Positions 35,775 to 44,330 of a DNA stretch of 64,000 nt are shown here, in pieces; the stretch's first letter is position 1, and each line of letters begins with the position of its first letter. Made by a program: the position numbers and the translations under genes. The notes under the pieces were generated by a model, which did not search any database, had not been told where the DNA came from, and saw only the letters and a list, made by a program, of their open reading frames with translations. The stretch is from Carettochelys insculpta (Eukaryota > Chordata > Testudines > Carettochelyidae): contig NC_134138.1 of the NCBI RefSeq assembly GCF_033958435.1, positions 82,260,298-82,324,297 of the forward strand, in the 5' to 3' direction.

Positions 35775-37716
35775 CACACAGATCCAGGGCTGCGCCATCA
35801 CTACCATCGCACAAGGTCATCCGAAGCGGCTATTCCACCATCGCCTCCGACCATTCTACGACCAGTGGCAAAGGATCACCACAGACAAATGGGTGCTGGA
35901 GATCATAGCCACGGGGTACGCCATCCCCTTCCATTCGCTCCCACCGCCACGACCTCCACCCAGGCCCCACCTCCAGGAAGCCTCCCACGTAGCGAGGCTC
36001 AAGCAGGAGGTAGACCATCTCATGCTCATAGGGGCAGTGGAAAGAGTGCCGGAGCAACTGCAAGGAAAAGGGTTCTACTCGAGGTACTTCCTCATGGAGA
36101 AAAAAACAGGAGGCTGGAGGCCCATCTTAGATCTTCGAGGCCTCAACCGGTACCTGCGCAAGCAACGCTTTCGGGTGATCACAATCGCCTCCATCCTTAC
36201 GGCACTGGACGATGGAGATTGGTTCGCAGCCCTCGATTTACAAGACGAGTATTTTCACATAACTATCCATCCGGCTCACCGGCGATTCCTCCGGTTCATG
36301 GTAGGCAAAGAACATTTTCAATACAAGGTCCTACCGTTTGGCCTTTCCTCGGCCCCCAGATTCTTCACCAAGACCTTGGCAGTGGTGTCAGCCTACCTGC
36401 ACAGACAGCGGGTATTTATATTCCCGTATCTGGACGACTGCCTACTGAAAGGGGCCTCGAAGGAGGAGGTACTACGCATGATACGCGTCACAGCAGGCAC
36501 GTTCTCTTCGCTCGGCCTGGTTATCAATCTGGCAAAATCAAAGATAGACCCCACACAGGACATAGAGTTCATAGGGGCACGCATAAATTCTATTACAGCG
36601 AGAGTGTATATACCAGAGACTTGCTTTCGGGCCATCAGCTCCCTCGTGCAGGTCATCACCTTCAGCCCTACGGTGCCGGTCCTGACGTGCTTACAGCTGC
36701 TGGGCCACATGGCAGCGGCGACGTTCGTAGTACAGAACGCCAGGTTACACATGCGCAGCATGCAGCACTGGCTGGCGAGCGTATACAAACCAGCAGCACA
36801 CACCGTTCACAGGGTGGTGTCGCCCACAGCAGAGGTGCGCAAATCCCTGCAATGGTGGGTAAACCCCAAGAACTTGCTAACAGGGGTACCCTTCCACCAA
36901 CCACAAATATCGGTTTTTCTTACTACAGATGCCTCCCTCATAGGGTGGGGAGCACACATGGGCGAAGAGGTGACTCAAGGGCTGTGGTCCTCCACGGAGC
37001 AGTCACTGCACATAAATATACTGGAGCTCAGAGCAGTGTTCAACGCCTGCAGACACTTTCAAGACCATATACAAGGCAAAGTTGTCGGGATCAGTACAGA
37101 CAATACCTCCACCATGTTTTATATAAATCGGCAAGGAGGAGCTCGGTCCCGTGCCTTATGTGCGGAAGCAGTCCGGTTTTGGAACTGGTGCATCGCCAAC
37201 AATATAACCTTGAAAGCCTCGTACTTACCAGGTGCTCACAACGTGAAGGCAGACCAGCTGAGCAGGCGTTTTGCACTCACGCACGAGTGGCAGATCCGTC
37301 CCGATCTGCTACGACCGATTTTCCATGCATGGGGTTTTCCCCAGATAGACCTGTTTGCCACTCAACACAACAAGAAGTGCCCACGATTCTGCTCCAGGGC
37401 AGGACTGGGACGGGGGTCCCTGGGGGACGCGTTCGCGATCTCGTGGAGGGGCCCCCTGCTTTACACTTTTCCTCCCACAGTGCTGATCCACAAAGTCTTG
37501 CAGAAAGCCAGGAGGGAAGGAGCCCAAATGATCCTGATAGTCCCAACGTGGGATCGACAGCAATGGTTCCCCCTACTCCTTCGCATGTCGGACCGTCCAC
37601 CGATGCCCCTTCAGGTGGTGCTGGATCTGCTCACGCAAGCCCAGGGGTGCATAGTGCATCAGCACCCCCAGGGCCTGCGACTACAAGCGTGGTTAATCCA
37701 TGGCTCAGCTCCCTAG
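35512..37716 (+). CDS. DIRS A reverse transcriptase/RNase H (ORF2)
   Basis: The 734-codon frame overlaps the gag end by 263 nt in another frame. RT spans about residues 160-340: GGWRPILDLRGLNRYL, then ALDLQDEYFHITIHP, then LPFGLSSAP, and the catalytic FPYLDDCLLKG with YLDD at residues 306-309. RNase H follows at about residues 460-590: VFLTTDASLIGWG, then HINILELRAVFNA, ISTDNTSTMFYINRQ and HNVKADQLSRR, which supply the D-E-D-D carboxylates. This is the RT/RNase H arrangement of DIRS elements and has no protease or integrase. The first ATG gives a start inside the gag frame; the true start, or whether translation needs a frameshift, is not determined. No internal stop is present. Confidence 0.92.
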   Translation: MLNQQTRSFIPVKIREPHVGPWGFTSLHTERKSTTLNKDGTSTSNSVPRTTGVTSKGDINSTSSTELPGDVPNRAVRPRGRAKGHKFDTQIQGCAITTIAQGHPKRLFHHRLRPFYDQWQRITTDKWVLEIIATGYAIPFHSLPPPRPPPRPHLQEASHVARLKQEVDHLMLIGAVERVPEQLQGKGFYSRYFLMEKKTGGWRPILDLRGLNRYLRKQRFRVITIASILTALDDGDWFAALDLQDEYFHITIHPAHRRFLRFMVGKEHFQYKVLPFGLSSAPRFFTKTLAVVSAYLHRQRVFIFPYLDDCLLKGASKEEVLRMIRVTAGTFSSLGLVINLAKSKIDPTQDIEFIGARINSITARVYIPETCFRAISSLVQVITFSPTVPVLTCLQLLGHMAAATFVVQNARLHMRSMQHWLASVYKPAAHTVHRVVSPTAEVRKSLQWWVNPKNLLTGVPFHQPQISVFLTTDASLIGWGAHMGEEVTQGLWSSTEQSLHINILELRAVFNACRHFQDHIQGKVVGISTDNTSTMFYINRQGGARSRALCAEAVRFWNWCIANNITLKASYLPGAHNVKADQLSRRFALTHEWQIRPDLLRPIFHAWGFPQIDLFATQHNKKCPRFCSRAGLGRGSLGDAFAISWRGPLLYTFPPTVLIHKVLQKARREGAQMILIVPTWDRQQWFPLLLRMSDRPPMPLQVVLDLLTQAQGCIVHQHPQGLRLQAWLIHGSAP

Positions 37717-38744
37717 AGAGCACATGTATGGAGGAAGTGCAGCAAGTCCTAGAAAGTAGCAGGAGGACTTCCACCAGGAAGACCTACAAGCAGAAATGGA
37801 CTCGCTTCACGGCATGGTGTTCTACCAAACGGCTAGCCCCCCTTTCGGTGCCTATACCTGTAATATTAGAGTATTTACTGGACCTCAAGAGAGGAGGACT
37901 CTCACTATCCTCGTTAAAGGTCCACCTTGCCGCCATTTCAGCATTCAGACACAAAGAGGAAGGGCACACGGTGTTCGCCCATCCCATGGTTACCAGGTTC
38001 CTCAAAGGGTTGGTAAACCTATACGCCTCTCGGAAACCGCTTCCACCTTCATGGAACTTGGACCTGGTGCTTAATGTGCTAACGGGACCACCGTTCGAGC
38101 CCTTGGCCACGGTTTCCCTCCGCCTCCTTACGATAAAGACGACCTTTCTTCTCGCAATCACGTCAGCTCGCAGGGTGAGCGAGCTTGCGGCAGTTATGGT
38201 AACGCCACCCTGCACTGTTTTTTCCAAGGAGGCGGTAACCATACGGCTGCATCCAGCCTTTGTGCCCAAAGTTTCTTCTGAGTTTCACATTAACGAACCT
38301 ATTGTTTTACCCTCGTTTTATCCAAAGCCTCATAACTCTAACAAAGAGGCGCGCCTACACCTCCTGGACCTGAGGAGGGCACTAGCCTTCTATATAGACA
38401 GGACCAAGTCCTTCCGGAAAACGGATAGACTCCTAGTCTCTCTCGCTCCCAAATCGAAAGGAGAAGGTCTCTCTTCGCAGAGAATCTCGAAGCACATCGT
38501 ATCCTGCATAAAAATGTGCTACGAACTCAAAAAGACTCCTTTACTGGCCACTCCCAGGGCTCATTCCACTAGGGCGGTGGTGGCATCAACAGCCTTTTTC
38601 AAGGGCGTTGCGCTAAAAGACATTTGCAGAGCGGCGACCTGGTCATCCTATGACACCTTCGCCAAACATTACGCCCTTCACAGGGTATTCCAAGAGGATA
38701 CCCGTCTCTCGACAGCGGTCCTCTCGGGGACAAGCTGCACATAA
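35865..38744 (+). CDS. DIRS A tyrosine recombinase ORF3, overlapping RT
   Basis: The frame is open for 959 codons. Residues 1 to about 617 run in a different frame over the RT/RNase H ORF and are probably only partly or not translated. The recognisable recombinase occupies about residues 640-950. It begins with a SAM-like core-binding part (SRRTSTRKTYKQKWTRFTAW). The catalytic part has Arg at 769/770 (SARRVSEL), His-x-x-Arg at 900 and 903 (PRAHSTRA), and the nucleophile candidate Tyr936 (FAKHYALHRVF). All R-H-R-Y residues are present, so the enzyme could be active. It would integrate the circular cDNA without target duplication. A realistic start lies near 37700, by reinitiation after RT. Confidence 0.9.
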   Translation: MAKDHHRQMGAGDHSHGVRHPLPFAPTATTSTQAPPPGSLPRSEAQAGGRPSHAHRGSGKSAGATARKRVLLEVLPHGEKNRRLEAHLRSSRPQPVPAQATLSGDHNRLHPYGTGRWRLVRSPRFTRRVFSHNYPSGSPAIPPVHGRQRTFSIQGPTVWPFLGPQILHQDLGSGVSLPAQTAGIYIPVSGRLPTERGLEGGGTTHDTRHSRHVLFARPGYQSGKIKDRPHTGHRVHRGTHKFYYSESVYTRDLLSGHQLPRAGHHLQPYGAGPDVLTAAGPHGSGDVRSTERQVTHAQHAALAGERIQTSSTHRSQGGVAHSRGAQIPAMVGKPQELANRGTLPPTTNIGFSYYRCLPHRVGSTHGRRGDSRAVVLHGAVTAHKYTGAQSSVQRLQTLSRPYTRQSCRDQYRQYLHHVLYKSARRSSVPCLMCGSSPVLELVHRQQYNLESLVLTRCSQREGRPAEQAFCTHARVADPSRSATTDFPCMGFSPDRPVCHSTQQEVPTILLQGRTGTGVPGGRVRDLVEGPPALHFSSHSADPQSLAESQEGRSPNDPDSPNVGSTAMVPPTPSHVGPSTDAPSGGAGSAHASPGVHSASAPPGPATTSVVNPWLSSLESTCMEEVQQVLESSRRTSTRKTYKQKWTRFTAWCSTKRLAPLSVPIPVILEYLLDLKRGGLSLSSLKVHLAAISAFRHKEEGHTVFAHPMVTRFLKGLVNLYASRKPLPPSWNLDLVLNVLTGPPFEPLATVSLRLLTIKTTFLLAITSARRVSELAAVMVTPPCTVFSKEAVTIRLHPAFVPKVSSEFHINEPIVLPSFYPKPHNSNKEARLHLLDLRRALAFYIDRTKSFRKTDRLLVSLAPKSKGEGLSSQRISKHIVSCIKMCYELKKTPLLATPRAHSTRAVVASTAFFKGVALKDICRAATWSSYDTFAKHYALHRVFQEDTRLSTAVLSGTSCT

Positions 38745-38790
38745 TCCGATTACCCACCTCCTATCTTGGGTTACTGCTGGGTAGTCACCT

Positions 38791-38885
38791 ATTGTGGAGC
38801 ACCCACGGGGACACTCGAAGAAGAAAGACAGGTTACTCACCGTAGTAACGGTGGTTCTTCGAGATGTGTCCCCGTGGGTGCTCCA
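38791..38885 (+). repeat. Internal complementary region of DIRS A
   Basis: The first part (38791-38824) is the reverse complement of the left terminus 33037-33073. Both lack the AT found after CTCGA in the right repeat. The second part (about 38822-38885) is the reverse complement of the right terminus 39090-39152. The two halves overlap by about three bases (AAA/TTC junction). This is the circle-junction template that defines DIRS elements. Confidence 0.92.
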
Positions 38886-38956
38886 CTACCCGCCCATCCT
38901 CCCCACTTCGGATCTCTGTTCAGTGTTTTGCAGGAGCATCCCAGGCGGTTGGTCAA

Positions 38957-39121
38957 GGAACTGGTGGGGACCGGATCGCGCACGTGGCCAGGAGCGCGCA
39001 AGGGAGCGGTGCGCACCAGCGCATGCGCAGTCCGGCAGAAACTGCTTGGAAGATCCGATCTGCGGCGCCGGGCGAGCCCGATACCTATTGTGGAGCACCC
39101 ACGGGGACACATCTCGAAGAA
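38957..39121 (-). repeat. Right inverted terminal repeat of DIRS A
   Basis: Inverse complement of the left repeat. The unique right extension CCACCGTTACTACGGTGAGT, AACCTGTCTTT continues to 39152 and is mirrored in the internal complementary region. Confidence 0.92.
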
Positions 39122-39297
39122 CCACCGTTACTACGGTGAGTAACCTGTCTTTATGACAATTTTTCACAGGGAATGTTTTTCCCAACTTTGCCTGCTTATC
39201 AATATACAAAAATCCACATTACAACCCATACAAAAGATGGAATTCATTGAGGCATTACTAGACTTGATCACAGCAAGAGCCTACCTACCGCCACAAA

Positions 39298-39682
39298 GGC
39301 TACGTATACACTAGCCCAAAACTTTGAAATGGCCATGCCAATGGCCATTTCAAAGTTTACTAATGAAGCGCTGAAATATATATTCAGCATCTCATTAGAA
39401 TGCTGGCAGCCGCGGCACTTCGAAATTGGTGCGGCTCATCCAGACGGGGCTCCTTTTCGAAAGGACCCCAGCAACTTCGAAATCCCTTATTCCTATCTGC
39501 TGTTAGGAATAAGGGGATTTCAAAGTTGCTGGGGTCCTTTCGAAGAGGAGCCCTGTCTGGATGAGCCACACAGCAGCAAGCCGCGTCAATTTCGAAGTGC
39601 CACGGCTGCCAGCATTCTAATGAGGCGCTGAATATGTATTTGCATGGCCATTTTGAAGTTTTGGGATAGTGTAGACACGGCC
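39298..39682. mobile_element. Foldback MITE, family 1, copy 3
   Basis: The element starts GGCTACGTATACACTAGCCC and ends with the complement of GGCCGTGTCTACACTATCCC. AAA flanks both sides (39295-39297 and 39683-39685). The arms pair over most of the element around a CTATCTGCTGTTAGGAATAA loop. It lies inside DIRS B, so it arrived after B. About 50 bp of the right arm is missing compared with copy 1. Confidence 0.85.
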
Positions 39683-40546
39683 AAAAGGTGCAAGGCAATC
39701 TGTGATCTCATTCAACAGGTCAGGTATATTCCCTTCTCCACAGTCCAGACGTGCCACTGATTATTGGGGCATATGGCTGTCACTACTTTTGTAGTCCTGT
39801 TAGCAAGGCTGCACATGTACTGCCTACAACATTGGCTCACAACTATATACCAACCTGACAAAACTTCGCAAAGCACCTCTTGCTTCTTTCACTAGAACTT
39901 CATTCTCTCGCAGATGGTGGACATCTCCAGCCAACCTGCTTGTCAGCATACCCTTCCACCTACCAGACCCTTCAGTTACTATAACAACAGGTGCATTACC
40001 TGTGGGCTGGGGGAACCACTGTAGCACAGAATCAATGCAGGGAACACGAATATCCTAAATCTCAGGGCCATTCAGAGGGTTTGCACCCATTTCCTCCTCC
40101 TGATAAAAGGTAGAACTATCCGTGTCCCCTAAGACAACACACCTATGTTTCATGTCAATCAGATGATGGGTGCCCGATCTCACACTCTGGCTACGTCTAC
40201 ACGTGAAGCCTACATCGAAGTAGCCTATTTCGATGTGGCGACATCGAAATAGGCTATTTCGATTAATAGCGTCTAGACGTCCTCCAGGGCCGGCAACGTC
40301 GATGTTCAACTTCGACGTTGCGCAGCCCAACATTGAAATAGGCGCAGCGAGGGAACGTCTACACGCCCAAGTAGCACACATCGAAATAGGGATGCCAGGC
40401 ACAGCTGCAGACAGGGTCACAGGGTGGACTAGCGCTTCCGGGGCAACAGCTAGCCGCTCCCTTAAAGGGCCCCTCCCAGACACACTCAGCCTGGACAGCA
40501 CGCGGTCTGAGGAGCCATATGCACACAGACCCCGGGCGCCGCAGTC

Positions 40547-40554
40547 ATGGACCC

Positions 40555-40592
<38 letters not shown>

Positions 40593-41936
40593 TAGAGGTC
40601 TACCCAGCCCTCCCAGCAGGAGCAGGGCCTCCCCTGCTCCGTGCCATGCGGGAGGCAGCTGAGCACCTCCTTGCCCCAGAGGAGGAGATGCCCCCAGGGC
40701 AGCAGGGCTCAACCCCTACCCCTGCAGCACCCCGCCCCCCCCCCGCCTCACACGCCGGCGGCTGTGGAGCTACCCCACCAGCACCGACTGGTGGGAGCGG
40801 CTGGTGCTTGGGGAGTGGGACGACGACCACTGGCTCAGGAACTTCAGGATGACCCGGCAGACATTCCTGGAGCTGTGCCAGTGGCTCACCCCCGCACTCA
40901 GGCACCAGGACACCGCCATGCGGCGTGCCCTCACAGTGCAGAAACGGGTCGTCATCGCTGTCTGGAAGCTGGCCACTCCAGACAGCTACCGATCCGTGGG
41001 ACAGCAGTTTGGTGTCGGCAAGGCCACCGTTGGGGCTGTCTTCATAGAGGTAAGCGAACCCACAGGGGGAGGGCAGGGTAGGGGAGGGGAGGCCAGGGCA
41101 GGGGGGCCAGGGCAGGGCCGGGCCACGCACACCCTGCTCACCCCTCATTGGTGCTGTCCCATGTGCTTTCTCTGCAGGTTGTGCGTGCCATCAACGCCAT
41201 GCTCCTGCACAGGCTCGTGAGGCTGGGGGACCCAGATGCCACCATCGCAGCCTTTGCCACCCTGGGCTTCCCCAACTGCTTCGGGGCTCTGGATGGGACT
41301 CACATCCCCATCTGCGCCCCGCATCACAGTGGAGGACGATACCTCAATCGAAAGGGCTACCATTCTGTTGTCCTCCAGGCCTTGGTGGACAGCCAGGGAC
41401 GTTTCCAGGACATTTACGTGGGCTGGCCTGGCAGCACCCACGACGCCCGGGTTTTCCGGAACTCGGGCCTGTGCCGCCGGCTGGAGGCGGGGACCTACAT
41501 CCCCCAGCGGGAGATTCCTCTGGGGGACACCACCATGCCCTTCTGCGTCATCGCAGATGCGTCCTACCCCCTCCGGCCATGGCTCATGCACCCCTACACG
41601 GGCCATCTCTCCGCTAGCCAGGAGCGCTTGAACGAGCTCCTGAACCATGCGCGCCAGGTGGTGGAGCACTCATTTGGCCGCCTGAAGGGACGCTGGAGAT
41701 GTCTCCTGACCCGCCTGGATGCGGGCCCCAACAACATCCCCCAGATTGTGGGTGCCTGCTGCGCCCTTCACAATTTGGTCGAGAGCAAGGGGGAGACCTT
41801 TTTCCAGGGCTGGGCTGCGGAGGCCGCCAGGGCACACGTCCAGCCACCTGCTGCCCCCAGTTGGCAGGTGGACCCCGAGGGGACCCGGGTCCGGGAGGCC
41901 CTGCGGGCCCACTTCGACGAACAGGCCGCGGGGTGA
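40547..41936 (+). pseudogene. HARBI1-like DDE transposase, two exons, one frameshift
   Basis: A start at 40547 gives MDP followed by 12 glutamines from a CAG run (40556-40591). At the C10 run 40735-40744 this frame is lost, and the transposase frame continues as RRRLWSYPTSTDWWERLVLG. Exon 1 ends at 41049 (FIE|gtaagc). The 128-bp intron ends CTTTCTCTGCAG, and exon 2 runs 41178-41936. The first part holds a helical DNA-binding region (FRMTRQTFLELCQWL, then SYRSVGQQFGVGKATV, helix-turn-helix-like). The DDE_Tnp_4 catalytic residues are all visible: ALDGTHIPI, VIADASYPL and VVEHSFGRLKGRW. Apart from the homopolymer frameshift it looks intact. A polyadenylation signal AATAAA lies at 42115-42120. 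If the C-run length is a sequencing error, the gene could be complete. Confidence 0.88.
40556..40591 (+). repeat. (CAG)12 tract encoding polyglutamine
   Basis: Twelve uninterrupted CAG codons directly follow MDP at the predicted N-terminus of the transposase frame. Pure runs of this length are prone to slippage, so copy number probably varies. Confidence 0.95.
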
Positions 41937-42249
41937 ACTCTGCCCAGGCCCCCTACTGCCCGCCCCTTCCTCCCCCACACTCCTGCCCCAACGCCCACAC
42001 CATGGAGCACCCCACCGCCCCCCGCCCACTTGTCCTGGACAAATGACAGCACGCACTTGTGGCTGAACGTAAACTTTTTTTTTTCTTTCCGAAGCTTTTT
42101 TTTTTCTGACTGTAAATAAATATGTGAACCACAAACCAAAAACTAGGTACAAACATTGAACAAAAGCAATATGTACAAAAATAAAACAATACAAAGAAAC
42201 AACTGTCCGCAATAATAAAAAAAAAAACCAGGGAGGATAAAGGGGAGAA
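41937..42249. other. Convergent 3' untranslated region of the two Harbinger genes
   Basis: This lies between the transposase stop (41934-41936) and the end of the Myb-like gene at 42250. It has AATAAA for the + strand transcript at 42115-42120 and T- and A-rich runs on either side. Confidence 0.6.
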
Positions 42250-44330
42250 CTATTTACGGGGGGGGACGGGGCAAACTGGGGGCCGAAAAAAACAGGGTCC
42301 AACTATATACAAGGGGGGGGCCACGTCCCGGGAGCCCCGCCGCGCTCGCAGCCTGGTCCGTGGCTGGGTGGGAGCGGGCTGGACCGGAAGGTATGGTGGC
42401 CGGTGAGTGTCAGGTGGCTCCAGGGGTCCCTCGGCGCTCCGGCCCTCGCCGGTGAGTGGCGGGGCGACGGCGGACGGCACGGCGACGGGCGGAGCAGCTG
42501 GTGGTGGGGCTGCAGGAGCAGGCAGGGCAGGCCAGGTTGCGGCCGGCGCGGCATGGGGGGCTAGGTAGTCCACTAGGCGGTTAAATGTGTCCATGTAGGC
42601 CCCCCATGCCTCCTGGCGCCAGGCCAGCGCCCGCTCCTGCAGCTGGAGGTGCTGCTCCGCGACCTCCAGCTGCCGACGGAGGATGGCCAGCAGCTGGGGG
42701 TCCGTCGGCGGTTGGTGGTGCGGGGTCCGCCGTCTAGCCCGCCGTGGGGCCGGTCGGTCCTCGGCCGAGGGGCTGCCCTGGAGCAATGGTCCCGGAGGGC
42801 TCTCCGGGACGACTGACGCCTCGCCGGCGCTCTCTTCCGGTCCTTCTGATGGTGCAGGTGCAGGACACAGGAGAGGAGGGGGGGAAGAAGAATGGAGACA
42901 GGCGTTAGTGTGGGCCCCGAGCCGTGGCCTTTGTCCCCCCAGCCCTGTGCTGCAGGTTCCCCGTCCCCGTCCCCGGGAGATGCTGCTGTGATGGATGGGG
43001 TTCAGGGGTCCCCCTGCCCTCCACCCCGTCCCCTGGTGGGAGCGACTCTCACTTCACCCCGCAGGGTCTGAGAGCAGGAGAGGTTTCTTAGGCCACAGAT
43101 GCCCAGTTTCTGCCAGGAGTGACAGTACCAGCTGTCGGAAGAGACAGTCCTTCCAATCCGTCGTGGGGAGAAGACCCCAAGGGGTGCCCCTCGGGGATGC
43201 AGCTTTCCCCCTCCTCAGGCTGGCTGCCTTCCAGCTCTCCCTTCCCCTAGCTTCTACCTGTGGCCCCCGCCCTCACCCCCGAAGTCCAAGCCAGCTCGGC
43301 TCCTCCCTCCTGTTTGTTCAGGGCAGAGGTGTCACCTGCCAGCTGTAGCCCCAGGATCCTCCTTTGCCCCGGGAGCTATTCGGCTGTTGTTGCTCATATG
43401 TAGCCTGAGTCTCCCTTTGGCACTCCCCCCACTCCATCACATGCTGCTGCTGCAGGGTGTCCCACCCCCTCCTCCCGGGGGCCCCTCGAGGTTCCGCTCC
43501 CCCCTGGCCCGGGGATGGGGCATGGCACTGTCATGCGGGGTTGGGGGGGGCAGGGGCTGATGGCTGCAGTGCTGTGAGGGCCATGGCCCTGGTGTCCTTG
43601 GGGCCATGGCCATGTGAGCATGTGGGGGGCCCTGGACACTTATCTCTTACCCCCGCCCCTCAAGCCCAGGAGTGTCCACCAGAGGGGGGTACCTACCTGT
43701 CGGTCCGCTCCCACGATCCGGAGATCCCCGGGGGGCAGAGGCCCTGCTGCTGCTCCAGGATGGCAGGAGGAGGATCTGCAGGCTGGATTCTGCGGAGGAG
43801 AAGCCCCCCGCCTCCTCCTCCTCCTCCTTCTCCTGCTGCGATGTCCCGGGGCTTGCCTCCGGGGCGGACTCCATCTGCAGGGCCTGCTGGGGCTCGTCAG
43901 CCGAGGTGTCAAGGGTGGCCGGAGGGGAGGAGGTGTGCTGGGAGCCCAGGATGTCCCTGAGCTCCCTGTAAAAGGGGCAAGTGACGGGGGCGGCCCCAGA
44001 TCGGCTGGCCGCATCCCGGGCCCGGGAGTAACCCTGCCGCAGCTCCTTGACCTTACTCCTGACGTGGTCAGGAGTGCGGGCAGGATGACCCCGGGCAGCC
44101 AGGCCATCGGCCAGTCGAGCGAACGCATCCGCGTTCCGCCTCTTGCTCCCCATTACCTGGAGCACCTCCTCCTCGCTCCAGAGCCCCAGCAGGTCCCGCA
44201 GCTCGGCCTCCGTCCAGGAGGGGCCCCGCTGCCGCTTCCCAGCCTGGCTGCCCTTCTGGCTGGGCTGGCTGCCCTGGCTCCCCTTGGGGGGGGTCCCCTG
44301 GGGGTGCTGGGGGGGCTGCCGGGCAGCCAT
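42250..44330 (-). CDS. Harbinger Myb/SANT-like accessory protein, two exons
   Basis: On the minus strand, exon 1 runs 44330-43697 (ATG at 44330) and ends GGACCGACAG|gtaggt. Exon 2 starts at 42845 after CTGCACCTGCACCATCAG and runs to the stop at 42250. The splice joins phase 1 to phase 1 without a stop, giving about 409 codons. Exon 1 contains a trihelix/Myb-SANT-like domain at about residues 35-130 (PSWTEAELRDLLGLWSEEEV, then KRRNADAFARLADGLAARG and VRSKVKELRQGYSRARDA, YRELRDILG), followed by an acidic serine/glutamate stretch. Exon 2 has an arginine-rich segment and a leucine-rich helix (LAILRRQLEVAEQHLQLQE) suited to dimerisation. In PIF/Harbinger systems this protein binds element ends and helps bring the transposase into the nucleus. 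No internal stop is seen. Confidence 0.87.

Larger units (their letters stand above)
33037..39152 (+). mobile_element. DIRS A: structurally complete DIRS retrotransposon, 6.1 kb
   Basis: The element has all the structural parts of the DIRS order: inverted terminal repeats (33040-33201 and 38957-39121), a gag-like ORF, an overlapping RT/RNase H ORF, a tyrosine recombinase ORF, and an internal complementary region at 38791-38885. There is no target-site duplication, as expected for integration of a circle by a tyrosine recombinase rather than an integrase. It interrupts the RT region of DIRS B, whose sequence continues at 39153. It is much less decayed than the other DIRS copies here: RT and recombinase frames are open, and gag has a single in-frame stop. 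It is in the same orientation as the host gene. Confidence 0.95.

Noticed and set aside
40556..40591. CAG tract as part of a host polyglutamine gene
   Set aside because: It lies inside the Harbinger element, directly upstream of the transposase domain.
42683..43960. Long + strand frames opposite the Myb-like gene
   Set aside because: They are antisense shadows in a GC-rich transposon. The minus strand shows domain, splice and start evidence; the plus strand shows none.
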